Positions 19,377 through 28,848 of a stretch of 64,000 nucleotides of DNA are shown here, one piece after another (position 1 is the first letter of the stretch; every line of letters starts with the position of its first letter). The translations under genes were made by a program, and so were the position numbers. The notes below the pieces were generated by a model. The model was not told the origin of the DNA. It worked only from the letters and a program-made list of their open reading frames with translations, and made no database searches. This DNA is from Candidatus Tokpelaia sp. JSC161. Lineage in GTDB: Bacteria > Pseudomonadota > Alphaproteobacteria > Rhizobiales > Rhizobiaceae. The stretch lies in the NCBI GenBank assembly GCA_003331105.1, contig QEND01000002.1:1-64000 (forward strand), given 5' to 3'.

Positions 19377-19958
19377 ATGACGCTTCGCATTTCAGGAAAG
19401 CATATGGATATAGGGGATGCCTTCCGTACATGTATCGAAGAGCGTATCCGCGACACCACTTTAAAATATTTTAATGGAACTTATTCAGGACATGTCACCG
19501 TTGTAAAATCTGGATCACGATACTCTGCAGATTGTCTTCTACGGCTTAGCACAGGTACAATTTTACAAACGACAGGAGAAGCACAAAATCCGCGTATGGC
19601 CTTCGATACAGCCGCTGAACGAATCGAAACACGACTGCGTCGTTATAAGCGAAGACGCAAATCACATCAGAATATATCGATAGAGAAAGTTTTTCATAAC
19701 CTCACTCATCATATAATCGAAGCTTTACCCAATATAAATGAAAATTTACCAGAAAACTATGCACCAACAATTGTAGCAGAAACTCCTATAACACTCCCTT
19801 CCCTATCCGTTGCTGCTGCTGTCCTTGAACTTGATTTGATAGATAATCCAATTCTTGTCTTTCGCAATGCCGCAAATGAGAAAATTAATATAGTTTACCG
19901 ACGGACAGATGGAAATATCGGATGGGTCGATCCTTTAGCAGTCAAACAAGAAATATAG
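19377..19958 (+). CDS. hpf: Ribosome hibernation promoting factor, long form
   Basis: A 193-residue protein. The N-terminal domain (1-105) has the HPF/RaiA start MTLRISGKHMDIGDAFRTCI and a basic end RRYKRRRKSH. The C-terminal dimerisation domain (about 135-193) ends with NPILVFRNAANEKINIVYRR and DGNIGWVDP. Long HPF dimerises 70S ribosomes into 100S particles in stationary phase. ptsN follows at 20009, as is usual, but the rpoN gene normally upstream is not here. Confidence 0.92.
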   Translation: MTLRISGKHMDIGDAFRTCIEERIRDTTLKYFNGTYSGHVTVVKSGSRYSADCLLRLSTGTILQTTGEAQNPRMAFDTAAERIETRLRRYKRRRKSHQNISIEKVFHNLTHHIIEALPNINENLPENYAPTIVAETPITLPSLSVAAAVLELDLIDNPILVFRNAANEKINIVYRRTDGNIGWVDPLAVKQEI

Positions 19959-20008
19959 AAAAAATTGATCATTCACATCGTAGCTTAAAGTCAAGAAAGC
20001 AAAGGCAA

Positions 20009-20473
20009 ATGAATTTGAGCGATTTAATCGCACCAGGAGCTATTATTCCAGCTCTGAAAACAAAATCTAAAACAAAAGTTTTGCAAATTGTTGCTGAAAA
20101 GGCAGCAGAACTTGAAAGTGTCTGTGAACAGCAAGTTTTTAACACAATTTTACAAAGAGAAAAGCTTGGCTCTACAGGCGTAGGAAATGGGGTTGCTATC
20201 CCGCATGGACAATTAGAAGAAATTGGTAAAATTTTTGGCGTCTTTGCACGGCTTGAGCATCCAGTTGATTTTAATGCAATTGATGATCAACCTGTTGACC
20301 TTGTTTTTCTTCTTCTCGCACCTGAAAACGCTGGGGCTGATCACCTCAATGCTTTATCCCGCATTGCACGCTTCTTCCGTGATCCCAGCTTCGTTAAAAA
20401 ACTAAGACATGCACAAGAAATCCAAACTCTCTACTTATTTTTAACTCGATCTTCAAGCTTAACCCTTCTATAG
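20009..20473 (+). CDS. ptsN: PTS IIA-like nitrogen regulatory protein
   Basis: A 154-residue EIIA-Ntr. It begins MNLSDLIAPGAIIPALKTKS and carries the phosphorylatable histidine in GVAIPHGQLE near residue 66. It closes with VDLVFLLLAPENAGADHLNAL and RIARFFRDPSF. It accepts phosphate from the NPr/PtsP nitrogen PTS and regulates potassium and nitrogen metabolism rather than importing sugar. An in-frame upstream start at 19922 overlaps hpf and adds 29 non-homologous residues. ATG 20009 with AAAGG seven bases upstream is preferred. Confidence 0.92.
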   Translation: MNLSDLIAPGAIIPALKTKSKTKVLQIVAEKAAELESVCEQQVFNTILQREKLGSTGVGNGVAIPHGQLEEIGKIFGVFARLEHPVDFNAIDDQPVDLVFLLLAPENAGADHLNALSRIARFFRDPSFVKKLRHAQEIQTLYLFLTRSSSLTLL

Positions 20474-20621
20474 ATTTCGTCATCGGTTATCCATATTTTT
20501 TTATACAGCAAGCTTATATAAAATTTGATCACCCTCTTGAATTTCCCTTCATAAATATTCATATTTCAGGTAAAGCTGTCATCTCATCGAAGTTACACTT
20601 CTTATTTGGATACGAGATCTT

Positions 20622-21257
20622 ATGTTCAGTGAAAACAACATTGATGAAAACACACTCAACCAGCAGGCACTAAAAGATGACGTGTCCAGGAAAGAGGAAA
20701 ACAAACTCACAAGAGAAGAATCTCTTTCTGATGAAAATCCAGACGTGTCTTCTTGCAGTTTAGAACAACTTGTAGAAACGCTTGAGGCAGAAAAAAGTGA
20801 ATTAAAAGATCAGGTCATGCGACTCGCTGCAGATATGGAAAACCTTCGCCGTCGTACTGCACGTGATATAGCTGATGCGAAAAGTTACTCTATCGCTAGT
20901 TTTGCTCGTGATATGCTTTCTATATCAGACAATTTAGCTCGTGCCCTTTCTTCTCTTAGCGAAAAAAGTGATGACAATCATACAGGATTCAAAGCACTTG
21001 TAGAAGGTCTTGAAATGACAGAGCGAGCCATTACAGTCATTTTTCGAAGGTATGGTATAGAAAAAATAGAAGCATACGGTCAACAGTTTAATCCGCATTT
21101 TCATCAAGCTATGTTTGAAGTTTCTGATATGAGCGTACCTTCTAATACCATTAAAGAGGTTGTACAAGTAGGCTATACTATTGGTGATCGTGTTCTACGG
21201 CCAGCTATGGTTGGTGTATCTAAATCTAAATCACAAACACCTATAGTCGAGGATTAA
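20622..21257 (+). CDS. grpE: Nucleotide exchange factor GrpE
   Basis: A 211-residue cochaperone that releases ADP from DnaK. An acidic, poorly conserved N terminus is followed by a long coiled coil (LEAEKSELKDQVMRLAADM) with the family signature ENLRRRTARDIADAKSY near 75. The C-terminal beta domain has FNPHFHQAMFEV near 160 and VVQVGYTIGDRVLRPAMVGV near 180. The hrcA gene that often precedes it in Hyphomicrobiales is absent. The 148-bp spacer upstream shows no clear heat-shock promoter by eye. Confidence 0.95.
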   Translation: MFSENNIDENTLNQQALKDDVSRKEENKLTREESLSDENPDVSSCSLEQLVETLEAEKSELKDQVMRLAADMENLRRRTARDIADAKSYSIASFARDMLSISDNLARALSSLSEKSDDNHTGFKALVEGLEMTERAITVIFRRYGIEKIEAYGQQFNPHFHQAMFEVSDMSVPSNTIKEVVQVGYTIGDRVLRPAMVGVSKSKSQTPIVED

Positions 21258-21273
21258 ATTTTATTGAATTGAA

Positions 21274-21347
21274 TGGTTGGGGGACTTGGACTCGAACCAA
21301 GACCAACGGATTCAGAGTCCGCTATTCTACCTTTAAACTATCCCCCA
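21274..21347 (-). tRNA. tRNA-Gln (anticodon CTG)
   Basis: The reverse strand folds into a full cloverleaf of 74 nt including an encoded CCA. The acceptor stem TGGGGGA pairs with TCCCCCA and the discriminator is A. The anticodon stem GCGGA/TCCGT encloses the loop CTCTGAA, placing CTG at positions 34-36. The T arm has the GGTTCGAGTCC consensus. It reads CAG codons; a TTG-anticodon partner must be elsewhere. Confidence 0.96.
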
Positions 21348-21518
21348 ACATGAATACTTTATATAGCATATTTTTTCATTATCTCTAAATATTTTTTTTC
21401 TATCAGATGAATTTATTTATCAAACCTTCAAAAAGACATCTAAAAATAAATCAACTCCTAAAAAATAAAGCAGTTCAAAACTGTTCATAAAAAAAACCTT
21501 TAAACTGAGTCACAAAAC

Positions 21519-22198
21519 ATGGAATATAATCCTCTTCGTAACAATATCCGGAATCTTCATGTCCATGTAAAAAAAAAAGAATCAAATCTTCCTCTCGACG
21601 TTGGTTAGAACGACAAATAAATGATCCTTATGTATATCAGTCACAAGCTGAGGGATACCGTTCACGATCAGCCTACAAATTAATTGAGATTAACAATCGA
21701 TACAAATTCCTCAACAAAAGAGATAAAGTCATTGACCTCGGCGCTGCTCCTGGTAGTTGGTGCCAAGCTATCATCCGTATGATTGGCTCGAATAGCAAGA
21801 AACCATCGGTCATTGGCATTGATTACCTAGATATTCAACCCATTCTAGGAGTATCTTTTCTTAAAATGAATTTTCTTGATAAGAAAGCACCAGAAACATT
21901 GCTAACAATTTTAGGAGATAAGCCTAATATCATAGTTTCAGATATGGCCGCACCAACAACCGGGCACAAAGGTACCGATCACTTACGTACAGCACATTTA
22001 TGTGAGGCAGCTGCCGATTTTGCAATATCTTGTTTAAAAATTAAAGGACACTTTCTAGCTAAAACATTCCAAGGCGGAACAGAAAATAGATTATTAAATC
22101 TGCTTAAATCTAATTTTAAATCAGTACATCATATTAAACCAAGAGCTTCTCGCAGCCAATCCGTTGAACTATATCTCCTCGCTCAGGAACGCAAATAA
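21519..22198 (+). pseudogene. rlmE: 23S rRNA 2'-O-methyltransferase RlmE (FtsJ), frameshifted
   Basis: RlmE methylates U2552 of 23S rRNA at a late stage of 50S assembly. The 5' frame from ATG 21519 reads [12 protein letters not shown]. After an A10 run (21569-21578) the matching continuation is in the next frame: [35 protein letters not shown], and the SAM motif [14 protein letters not shown]. The K-D-K-E catalytic set is present (the aspartate in [16 protein letters not shown]). One added A restores an open frame of about 226 residues. As called only a 139-residue piece from 21779 is free. Confidence 0.85.
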
Positions 22199-22213
22199 CA
22201 GCTAAAATCTCTC

Positions 22214-22750
22214 TTATCGTGGAACAAGAATCATCATCATCTGACGTCCTTCGAGTTTTGGTTCCGCTTCAACCTTAGCAATAGCCAACACATCTTGCTT
22301 TGCTTGTTCAAGCAACTTGAGACCCAAATCCTGATGTGCCATTTCACGGCCACGAAAACGCAAAGTAACTCGAACCTTATCCCCAGAAGAAAGAAACCGA
22401 GCAATTGCCTTCATCTTTACAGTATAATCATGGATATCAATGTTTGGCCGCATCTTAATTTCTTTAATTTCAACCGTTTTTTGTTTCCTACGTATTTCAG
22501 ATGCTTTTTTTTGATTCTGGTATTTTAATTTACCTAAATCAATAATCTTACATACTGGCGGCTCAGCATTCGGTACAATCTCTACAAGATCAAGACCAGC
22601 CGCTTCTGCCAGAATAAGAGCTTCATCTCTAGAAACAACACCACAATTTTTTCCCTCTACATCAATAAGCTGTATACGAGAAACACGAATATCCTGATTG
22701 GAACGTGGACCGTCCTTTTGGACGATCGCTGTTTTAAAGGGTCGGCGAAT
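22214..22750 (-). CDS. infC: Translation initiation factor IF-3, starting at an AUU codon
   Basis: The full 178-residue IF-3 is encoded, although no ATG, GTG or TTG opens it. From the ATT at 22750-22748 the frame reads [M][20 protein letters not shown], then [20 protein letters not shown] and the C-terminal domain [14 protein letters not shown] and [10 protein letters not shown], ending [15 protein letters not shown] lies nine bases upstream. An AUU start is the hallmark of infC, whose product discriminates against non-standard starts and so limits its own synthesis. An internal ATG at 22453 would give only 79 residues, so it is rejected as the main start. Confidence 0.95.
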   Translation of the reverse strand: MRRPFKTAIVQKDGPRSNQDIRVSRIQLIDVEGKNCGVVSRDEALILAEAAGLDLVEIVPNAEPPVCKIIDLGKLKYQNQKKASEIRRKQKTVEIKEIKMRPNIDIHDYTVKMKAIARFLSSGDKVRVTLRFRGREMAHQDLGLKLLEQAKQDVLAIAKVEAEPKLEGRQMMMILVPR

Positions 22751-22941
22751 TGTCGTATTCTCCTCAAATTATTATACTATCAAATCTTTATCCACAAGAG
22801 AGTGTCTAGGCTCCGCTCCATCTTCACAAAAATATATAAAATCTCTATTATACATTCACTAAAACTCATGCCACGACAGCACTCATATGCATAATAAAAT
22901 TATTCTACAAAATGCACAATAACGCAAGAGGAGATGTTCTC

Positions 22942-23697
22942 ATGAATCAAAAAATTCAAGCACAATTTATAGAAATTGATGAAACAAAAATTGCTGTTCT
23001 AGAGAGAAAAGGTAAAAAACAACCAGGACTTTTTTGGCTTGGTGGATACCGTTCTAATATGATGGGAACAAAAGCCAGTGCAATCGATATACTTGCAGAT
23101 GAATTGAGTTTATCTGCGATACGCTATGATTATTCAGGACATGGCCTTTCAGAAGGAGATTTCTTTCAGGGAAGTATATCCGTATGGTTACAACAAAGTT
23201 TAATTGTCTTCAAAAAATTTACAAATGGACCACAAATTTTAATAGGTTCTTCCATGGGTGGTTGGATAGCTATCCGTATGGCACAGGAACTTAAAAAACA
23301 GCAGACCAACATTGCAGGCATCATTCTCGTCGCCCCAGCTCCAGATTTTACAAAAACATTGTTAAAACATAACTTGACACAAACAGAAAAGCTTTCCTTG
23401 AAAACAAAAGGTTTTGTCGAAATTTCATCTATCCCTTATACACATCTTCTCATCAGTGATGGCGATAAGAATTTAGTCATGAATGGTTTGATTAATATTG
23501 AGTGTCCTATTCATATTCTCCACGGGATGAAAGATGAAGTGATCCCTTACCAGCATACTCTCCAGTTGATGAAACACTTACCTCTCAACGATGTAACACT
23601 CACTCTTATCAAAGATGGGAATCATAGTTTATCACGTCATCAAGACATTAAAATTTTAAAAAAAAGTATCCTCAATCTAATGACTCTAAAAGGATAA
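22942..23697 (+). CDS. Alpha/beta hydrolase, function unknown
   Basis: A 251-residue alpha/beta-hydrolase fold protein. The nucleophile elbow is GSSMGG near residue 104, the likely acid aspartate lies in HGMKDEVIPY near 202 and the histidine in DGNHSLSRHQD near 230. The oxyanion-side motif YDYSGHGLSEG is near 64. There is no signal peptide, so it is cytoplasmic. ATG 22942 is preferred over an in-frame ATG ten codons upstream because AAGAGGAG stands nine bases before it. It is divergent from infC, as in related genomes. The substrate is unknown. Confidence 0.8.
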   Translation: MNQKIQAQFIEIDETKIAVLERKGKKQPGLFWLGGYRSNMMGTKASAIDILADELSLSAIRYDYSGHGLSEGDFFQGSISVWLQQSLIVFKKFTNGPQILIGSSMGGWIAIRMAQELKKQQTNIAGIILVAPAPDFTKTLLKHNLTQTEKLSLKTKGFVEISSIPYTHLLISDGDKNLVMNGLINIECPIHILHGMKDEVIPYQHTLQLMKHLPLNDVTLTLIKDGNHSLSRHQDIKILKKSILNLMTLKG

Positions 23698-23722
23698 CCC
23701 AGAGAAAGTAGATTAAACAATT

Positions 23723-24250
23723 TCAACCTTTTATGAAATCCTGTACAAGAGATAGAAAAATTCTCTCTGCTAACTCTTTAGCAGCACGTCTTTTAGCATC
23801 CTCTTCAGCTTGAAAAGCTGCATACTCTTCTTCTGGACGATCAAATGAAGAACGAACAAAGCATTTTCGTAAAAATAAAGTTTTCCCTTGAAGATCCTTG
23901 ATGATATAATCAGATGTAGCAAAAACCACTCCTGCAGAAGCGCGCCCTTCATGATTATTTGCATCATTCACTACAGCAACTTGCTGTACATTCAATCTAA
24001 TATTCAATGTTAATTGATAAACAAAAGAGAGATTCTCTAAACCAAGAAAAATTAAGTGATTCCGCACCAACTGCGTCATCTGATCATGAGCGCTCTCAAT
24101 ACTAATAGATGATAAAATATTAGCTATATTTTTCTTTGAAATCACAGTTTCATATATTTTGCGAGATTCATTTAAATAAAGAGGCTGGAAAGTACAGGAA
24201 GCGAGCAAGACACAAAGAGTCATACTCCAGCTTGTGAGCACCGTTTTCAT
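23723..24250 (-). CDS. lptE: LPS-assembly lipoprotein LptE
   Basis: A 175-residue outer-membrane lipoprotein. The signal peptide ends in the lipobox LLASC (cysteine near 19), followed by TFQPLYLN, the usual start of alphaproteobacterial LptE. The rest has the LptE pattern of alternating strands and a charged C-terminal helix (EEDAKRRAAKELAERIFLSL). It plugs the LptD barrel for lipopolysaccharide export. Its start is 5 bp after the leuS stop, the normal leuS-lptE linkage. The holA gene that usually follows is missing here. Confidence 0.85.
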   Translation of the reverse strand: MKTVLTSWSMTLCVLLASCTFQPLYLNESRKIYETVISKKNIANILSSISIESAHDQMTQLVRNHLIFLGLENLSFVYQLTLNIRLNVQQVAVVNDANNHEGRASAGVVFATSDYIIKDLQGKTLFLRKCFVRSSFDRPEEEYAAFQAEEDAKRRAAKELAERIFLSLVQDFIKG

Positions 24251-24255
24251 AAACT

Positions 24256-26862
24256 TTATAGAACAACATTGATGATTCTCTGCGGGACAATAATGATTCT
24301 CTTAGGTATTCTACCATTCAGACGAGAAATAAGAAAATCAAGAGACAAAACAGCTCTCTCTATTTTAGACTTATCGGCATTGCGGCTAATGACTAAATCA
24401 CCGCACTTTTTTCCATTAATTTGCACAGGCATTCTCATAGTATCATCAATTGTTAAGGCTATATCAAAAACAGGCCAAGGCGAACTAGCAATCAGCTGCT
24501 CTCCACCTAAAATTTCATTACATTCTTCTGCTAAATGAGGCATGATTGGTGCTATCATAGCAATAAGAAAATCAAGCGATTCCCGTACAACCCCTCTCAT
24601 TTCTTGATCACAAAGCTTCTCATTATGAAAAAAATGAGAGAGAGTACTTACAAAGTTATACAGGTGGGCAATGACTCGGTTAAAGGCGAACTTTTCTATA
24701 TCATCAGTCACAGCTTTCAGTGTCCGATGTGATAGCTTTGCAAGATCATCCGCTGCCCCTGTCTTAGATCCGCTCAGTGGACCACGCAACACATCTGCAG
24801 CACGTATGACCAAACGCCAAATACGTTGAACGAATCGATGCGCTCCCTCAATTCCGGATTCCGACCAAATAATATCACGCTCAGGAGGTGAATCGGATAA
24901 CATGAACCAACGAATTGTATCTGCACCATAAGAAGCCAGAATTCTACTCGAATCAACGACGTTTCTCTTTGACTTGGACATTTTCTCAACTGGCCTGATT
25001 TCTACAATGTCCCCATTAGAAAGCAGTCGAGCACAACGATTCCCATTTCTTTCCTGAATACTAATTTCAAGTGGAGATACCCACAAACCATCAGAAGTCC
25101 TATATGTTTCGTGCATAACCATACCCTGCGTCAAAAGACCTTTAAATGGCTCTTCCAAAGAGGTATAACCAGTTTTTTTCATAGCCCGCATAAAAAAACG
25201 AGCATAAAGCAAGTGCAAAATCGCATGTTCAACACCACCGATATACTGATCAATCGGCAACCAATGATCAATAGAGACATCCTTTAAATTTTCAAATGGC
25301 GCAACAAAACGGGCATAATACCAGGATGAATCAACAAAAGTGTCCATAGTATCAGTTTCACGGCAAGCAGAATCACCACAATTTGGGCATTGAACTCCTT
25401 TCCATTCTTCATGAAAAAATAAGGGATTTCCTGGACGATCAAAAGTAACATCATCAGGCAAAATAACCGGTAAATCAGATTTCGGCACAGGAACAACACC
25501 ACAATGCTTACAAAAAATAATCGGAATCGGACACCCCCAGTAACGTTGACGCGAAATACTCCAATCACGTAACCGAAATTGAATGGACCTCCTCGCCTGG
25601 GGTCTCCCTTCTACTATTTTGTTTTCAAGGCGATTCCGCACTTCAGAACACGCTTCTTTCACTGTTAAACCATTAAGAAAAAATGAATTAACTAGAAAAC
25701 CATCTTTAACATAAGCTGTATTCCGAATAAGAAAATCCGATGGGCTTGCTCCTGTGGGAAGAACCACTGGATTCACAGGAAGCCCATATTTATTAGAAAA
25801 ATCAAGATCATATTGATTATGAGCAGGGCAACCAAAAATCGCTCCGCTCCCATATTCCATCAAAACAAAATTAGCAATATAAACTGGTAATCTCCAACTC
25901 TCATTAAACGGATGAATCACGAAAAGCCCGCTTTTTACTCCTTTTGGCTCAGATTTTTCAAGAATAATAGCAGAGATTCCTCCACGGTTACATTCTTCAA
26001 TAAAATCCTCAATCACCTTATCTTTTCTTGCAAGTTCTTTTGCAAGGGGATGGTCAACTGCAATCGCAATAAAAGCCGCTCCAAAAATCGTATCTGGCCG
26101 AGTTGTATAGACTTCAATCTCCCTAAAAGTTACAGATAAACCAGTATCGGCCAATTGCCACCGTACAAATAATCCATCTGATTTACCAATCCAATTCCGT
26201 TGCATAAGACGCACCTTGTCTGGCCATTGATCAAGTCGATCTAATCCCCTTAAGAGATCTTCACTATAATCAGAAATCCGAAAAAACCATTGCGTTAATT
26301 CACGTCTTTCAACCTGAGCACCAGAACGCCACCCACAGCCATCTATGACCTGCTCATTAGCAAGCACTGTTTGCTCCACAGGATCCCAATTCACTTTAGA
26401 CTTTTTACGAAAAATCAGACCTTTTTCATACATATCAAGGAACAAAAGCTGCTGATGATGGTAATAATCAACATCACAAGTTGCAAATTCGCGAGACCAA
26501 TCAAGCGAAAAGCCCAGACTCTTCAATTGCTCCCTCATTATCGATATATTGCGATAGGTCCACTCTTTAGGATGGAGCTTATTCCGCAGAGCAGCATTTT
26601 CAGCAGGCAGACCAAAGGCATCCCATCCCATCGGATGAAGTACATTAAATCCACACGCCCGCTTAAAACGAGCAACAACATCACCCATGGAATAATTCCG
26701 TACATGTCCCATATGAATTCGTCCAGAAGGATATGGAAACATTTCCAAAACATAATATTTTCTCCGAGAATCATCATTCTTTGTCTGAAAGATTCCAGAT
26801 TGTTCCCAAATAGATTGCCACTTTTTTTCTACGAAATTTGGATTATAACGCTTGATTGCCAT
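24256..26862 (-). CDS. leuS: Leucyl-tRNA synthetase
   Basis: An 868-residue class I synthetase. It has the HIGH-type motif [15 protein letters not shown] near residue 45, the editing domain with [12 protein letters not shown] near 250, a zinc-like cluster [11 protein letters not shown] and the [11 protein letters not shown] loop near 640. It charges tRNA-Leu. The ATG at 26862 begins [20 protein letters not shown] longer frame to 26985 adds 41 residues unlike the family and runs into the divergent gene, so it is rejected. lptE follows closely. Confidence 0.96.
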   Translation of the reverse strand: MAIKRYNPNFVEKKWQSIWEQSGIFQTKNDDSRRKYYVLEMFPYPSGRIHMGHVRNYSMGDVVARFKRACGFNVLHPMGWDAFGLPAENAALRNKLHPKEWTYRNISIMREQLKSLGFSLDWSREFATCDVDYYHHQQLLFLDMYEKGLIFRKKSKVNWDPVEQTVLANEQVIDGCGWRSGAQVERRELTQWFFRISDYSEDLLRGLDRLDQWPDKVRLMQRNWIGKSDGLFVRWQLADTGLSVTFREIEVYTTRPDTIFGAAFIAIAVDHPLAKELARKDKVIEDFIEECNRGGISAIILEKSEPKGVKSGLFVIHPFNESWRLPVYIANFVLMEYGSGAIFGCPAHNQYDLDFSNKYGLPVNPVVLPTGASPSDFLIRNTAYVKDGFLVNSFFLNGLTVKEACSEVRNRLENKIVEGRPQARRSIQFRLRDWSISRQRYWGCPIPIIFCKHCGVVPVPKSDLPVILPDDVTFDRPGNPLFFHEEWKGVQCPNCGDSACRETDTMDTFVDSSWYYARFVAPFENLKDVSIDHWLPIDQYIGGVEHAILHLLYARFFMRAMKKTGYTSLEEPFKGLLTQGMVMHETYRTSDGLWVSPLEISIQERNGNRCARLLSNGDIVEIRPVEKMSKSKRNVVDSSRILASYGADTIRWFMLSDSPPERDIIWSESGIEGAHRFVQRIWRLVIRAADVLRGPLSGSKTGAADDLAKLSHRTLKAVTDDIEKFAFNRVIAHLYNFVSTLSHFFHNEKLCDQEMRGVVRESLDFLIAMIAPIMPHLAEECNEILGGEQLIASSPWPVFDIALTIDDTMRMPVQINGKKCGDLVISRNADKSKIERAVLSLDFLISRLNGRIPKRIIIVPQRIINVVL

Positions 26863-26969
26863 TCTTATTCTTCTCTTATAAAAGAACAGATAAATCTTAA
26901 GTATGTGAGCTTCATCATCAAATCGCTGACTCGTCAACAAAAAAAATCTCTTCAAAAAGGATACATAAA

Positions 26970-27686
26970 GTGCAGAGTGCCACACTGAATAGGCTAGAAA
27001 CTAGTATGAGCGCTTTACAAGCGATTCTTATGCGAATAGAAAAAGCAGCAGTTAAAGCAAATAGAAAATTTTCAGAAATAACACTGATTGCTGTATCTAA
27101 AACCTTTAATACACAAACAATACTACCATTTCTAAAAGCTGGACACCGTATCTTCGGTGAAAATCGAGTTCAGGAAGTAAAAAAAAAGTGGCCTGCACTG
27201 CGGCATCATTTTCCTGATATAGAACTACACCTTATTGGACCACTGCAATCCAATAAAGTATCAGAAGCGGTGCGCTTGTTTGATGTCATAGAAACAATTG
27301 ATCGGGATAAAATCGCAGCTCTTCTAGCACAAGAGATACGAAGACAAAATAAATCTCTCAAACTATATATTCAAGTCAACACAGGATCAGAAAGCCAGAA
27401 ATCTGGCGTTGCACCACACAACGTAGCACATCTCCTGAACCAATGTAAAAATTATCACAAAATCTATATCGAAGGGTTAATGTGCATACCACCTCTCGGT
27501 GAAAATCCAGCCACTCATTTCGCAATACTCAAAAAAATAGGAAGAGAAGTCGGATTATCACGCTTCTCTATGGGAATGTCCAATGACTTTGAAACAGCTA
27601 TCGCTTTTGGCGCGACTCATATCCGTATCGGATCAGCAATATTTGGCCATAGAAACAATAAGAAAAATCAAAGCCTATATGGATGA
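26970..27686 (+). CDS. PLP homeostasis protein (YggS/PLPBP family)
   Basis: A 238-residue TIM-barrel PLP-binding protein. The PLP lysine is in [10 protein letters not shown] near residue 44. Other family motifs are [13 protein letters not shown] near 70, [10 protein letters not shown] near 91 and GLMCIPP near 170, ending [12 protein letters not shown] and [11 protein letters not shown]. Family members balance PLP and amino acid pools. A GTG at 26970 with AAGG nine bases upstream is used; an in-frame ATG at 27006 is the alternative. The 3' end overlaps convergent rpmB by 12 bp. Confidence 0.9.
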   Translation: MQSATLNRLETSMSALQAILMRIEKAAVKANRKFSEITLIAVSKTFNTQTILPFLKAGHRIFGENRVQEVKKKWPALRHHFPDIELHLIGPLQSNKVSEAVRLFDVIETIDRDKIAALLAQEIRRQNKSLKLYIQVNTGSESQKSGVAPHNVAHLLNQCKNYHKIYIEGLMCIPPLGENPATHFAILKKIGREVGLSRFSMGMSNDFETAIAFGATHIRIGSAIFGHRNNKKNQSLYG

Positions 27687-27971
27687 TCCATGAGCTGCCC
27701 TCTCTTTCACATGACGTTTAATCAAAAGAGCCCGTTGCGACAATTCTTGATTATCTGATTTCATCAGAAAAAGATCAAGACCACCACAGTGTTCAACTGA
27801 ACGCAAAGCATGTGCAGAGACACGAAGCCGATAACTCTGCTCAAGAATCTCAGAAATCAATGTGACCTTACAAAGATTTGGTAAAAAACGGCGACGAGTC
27901 TTATTATTCGCATGACTTACAGTATTCCCATACTGGACGGACTTTCCAGTTAATTCACAAGTACGAGACAT
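27675..27971 (-). CDS. rpmB: 50S ribosomal protein L28
   Basis: A 98-residue L28 of the alphaproteobacterial length. It starts [20 protein letters not shown] and has [15 protein letters not shown] and the strand [18 protein letters not shown]28 is a structural protein of the large subunit. It is monocistronic here, convergent and slightly overlapping with the PLP-binding protein gene. Confidence 0.96.
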   Translation of the reverse strand: MSRTCELTGKSVQYGNTVSHANNKTRRRFLPNLCKVTLISEILEQSYRLRVSAHALRSVEHCGGLDLFLMKSDNQELSQRALLIKRHVKERAAHGSSI

Positions 27972-28082
27972 GACCCCATCCTATCTGCAGTTATCATAAG
28001 TCTTTCATTGTCTAGGAAAAATAAAAAATGTCAAATTTCTAGTTATTTTTTTTCATAAAAAAAGCACTTTTGACGAAAACAA

Positions 28083-28097
28083 TGATAATGATCATGA
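28083..28097. promoter_or_regulatory. Fur-box-like palindrome upstream of SURF1 gene
   Basis: TGATAATGATCATGA lies 30-44 bp before the SURF1 start. It resembles the 7-1-7 Fur consensus TGATAATnATTATCA, with the right half imperfect. In Hyphomicrobiales Fur homologues often act as manganese regulators (Mur) and iron control is by Irr/RirA, so the meaning is uncertain. It might also fall by chance in AT-rich DNA. Confidence 0.25.
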
Positions 28098-28126
28098 CAT
28101 GAATATGGATCTTTTAAAGATAAAAT

Positions 28127-28828
28127 ATGAAATATACCTCTCTCTCTTCCTTCATTTTCTGGACACTCCTAATTTTCTTTTTTTTCTTATTTTCTACTCT
28201 TGGCATCTGGCAAATCTATCGCCTTCAATGGAAAAATACTCTCATCGCTCGTGTGAATGAACGTATTCATCTTGCACCCCGCCCTGCTCCACTTTTAGCA
28301 GAGTGGTTCAAGATAAAAGCTCCTAACTACGATTATCTTCCCGTTTCAATAAAAGGTCATTTTTTAAATGATAAAAATATTTTTGTTCACGCTCTGACTA
28401 TCTATGGATCAGGCTATTGGTTACTAAGTCCGCTTGAAACATCAGAGCACTCGATTATTTTTATCAATCGTGGCTTTGTACCTATGGAAAAAAAGAAAAA
28501 AATTCAAAACACTTTTCAAGAGGTTAGAATCCATGGTCTTTTACGTATGGAAGAAAAAAATGGCTACCTTATTCGGAACAATCCTGATAAGGACTTATGG
28601 TATACACGCGAATTATCTGCAATGGCAAAAGCAAAAAAACTCTCAACAGTTGCTCCTTATTTCATTGATGCAGATAAAGCGATGGAAAGCTTTCCCATTG
28701 GAGGACTAACAGTTATTCAGTTTCCTAACAATCATCTTGTCTACGCTCTTACAGGCTTTACACTTGCTGGAGGCGTTTTAGTCGGAGCACTCTTCCTTCT
28801 CTTACCGAAGAAAATAAGTAAAAAATGA
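28127..28828 (+). CDS. SURF1-family cytochrome oxidase assembly protein
   Basis: A 233-residue inner-membrane protein with the SURF1 layout: an N-terminal helix FWTLLIFFFFLFSTLGIWQ, the motif GIWQIYRLQWK, a periplasmic domain with YDYLPVSIKGHFL and FINRGFVP, and a C-terminal helix GFTLAGGVLVGALFLLLP. SURF1 helps insert haem a into aa3-type cytochrome oxidases. The ctaB/ctaC cluster that often accompanies it is not present. It converges on murB with a 20-bp gap. Confidence 0.9.
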   Translation: MKYTSLSSFIFWTLLIFFFFLFSTLGIWQIYRLQWKNTLIARVNERIHLAPRPAPLLAEWFKIKAPNYDYLPVSIKGHFLNDKNIFVHALTIYGSGYWLLSPLETSEHSIIFINRGFVPMEKKKKIQNTFQEVRIHGLLRMEEKNGYLIRNNPDKDLWYTRELSAMAKAKKLSTVAPYFIDADKAMESFPIGGLTVIQFPNNHLVYALTGFTLAGGVLVGALFLLLPKKISKK

Positions 28829-28848
28829 AGGATACAAAAGATATTTTT

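Noticed and set aside
24256..26985. Long form of leuS starting at 26985
   Set aside because: The 41 added residues do not resemble LeuRS, and they overlap the start of the divergent PLP-protein gene.
26371..26988. 205-residue plus-strand open frame
   Set aside because: It is antisense to leuS, has no family similarity, and a shadow frame is expected opposite a strongly conserved gene.
28083..28097. Firm Fur regulation of SURF1
   Set aside because: Only one imperfect palindrome in AT-rich DNA and an uncertain iron regulator in this lineage; kept as a low-confidence site only.
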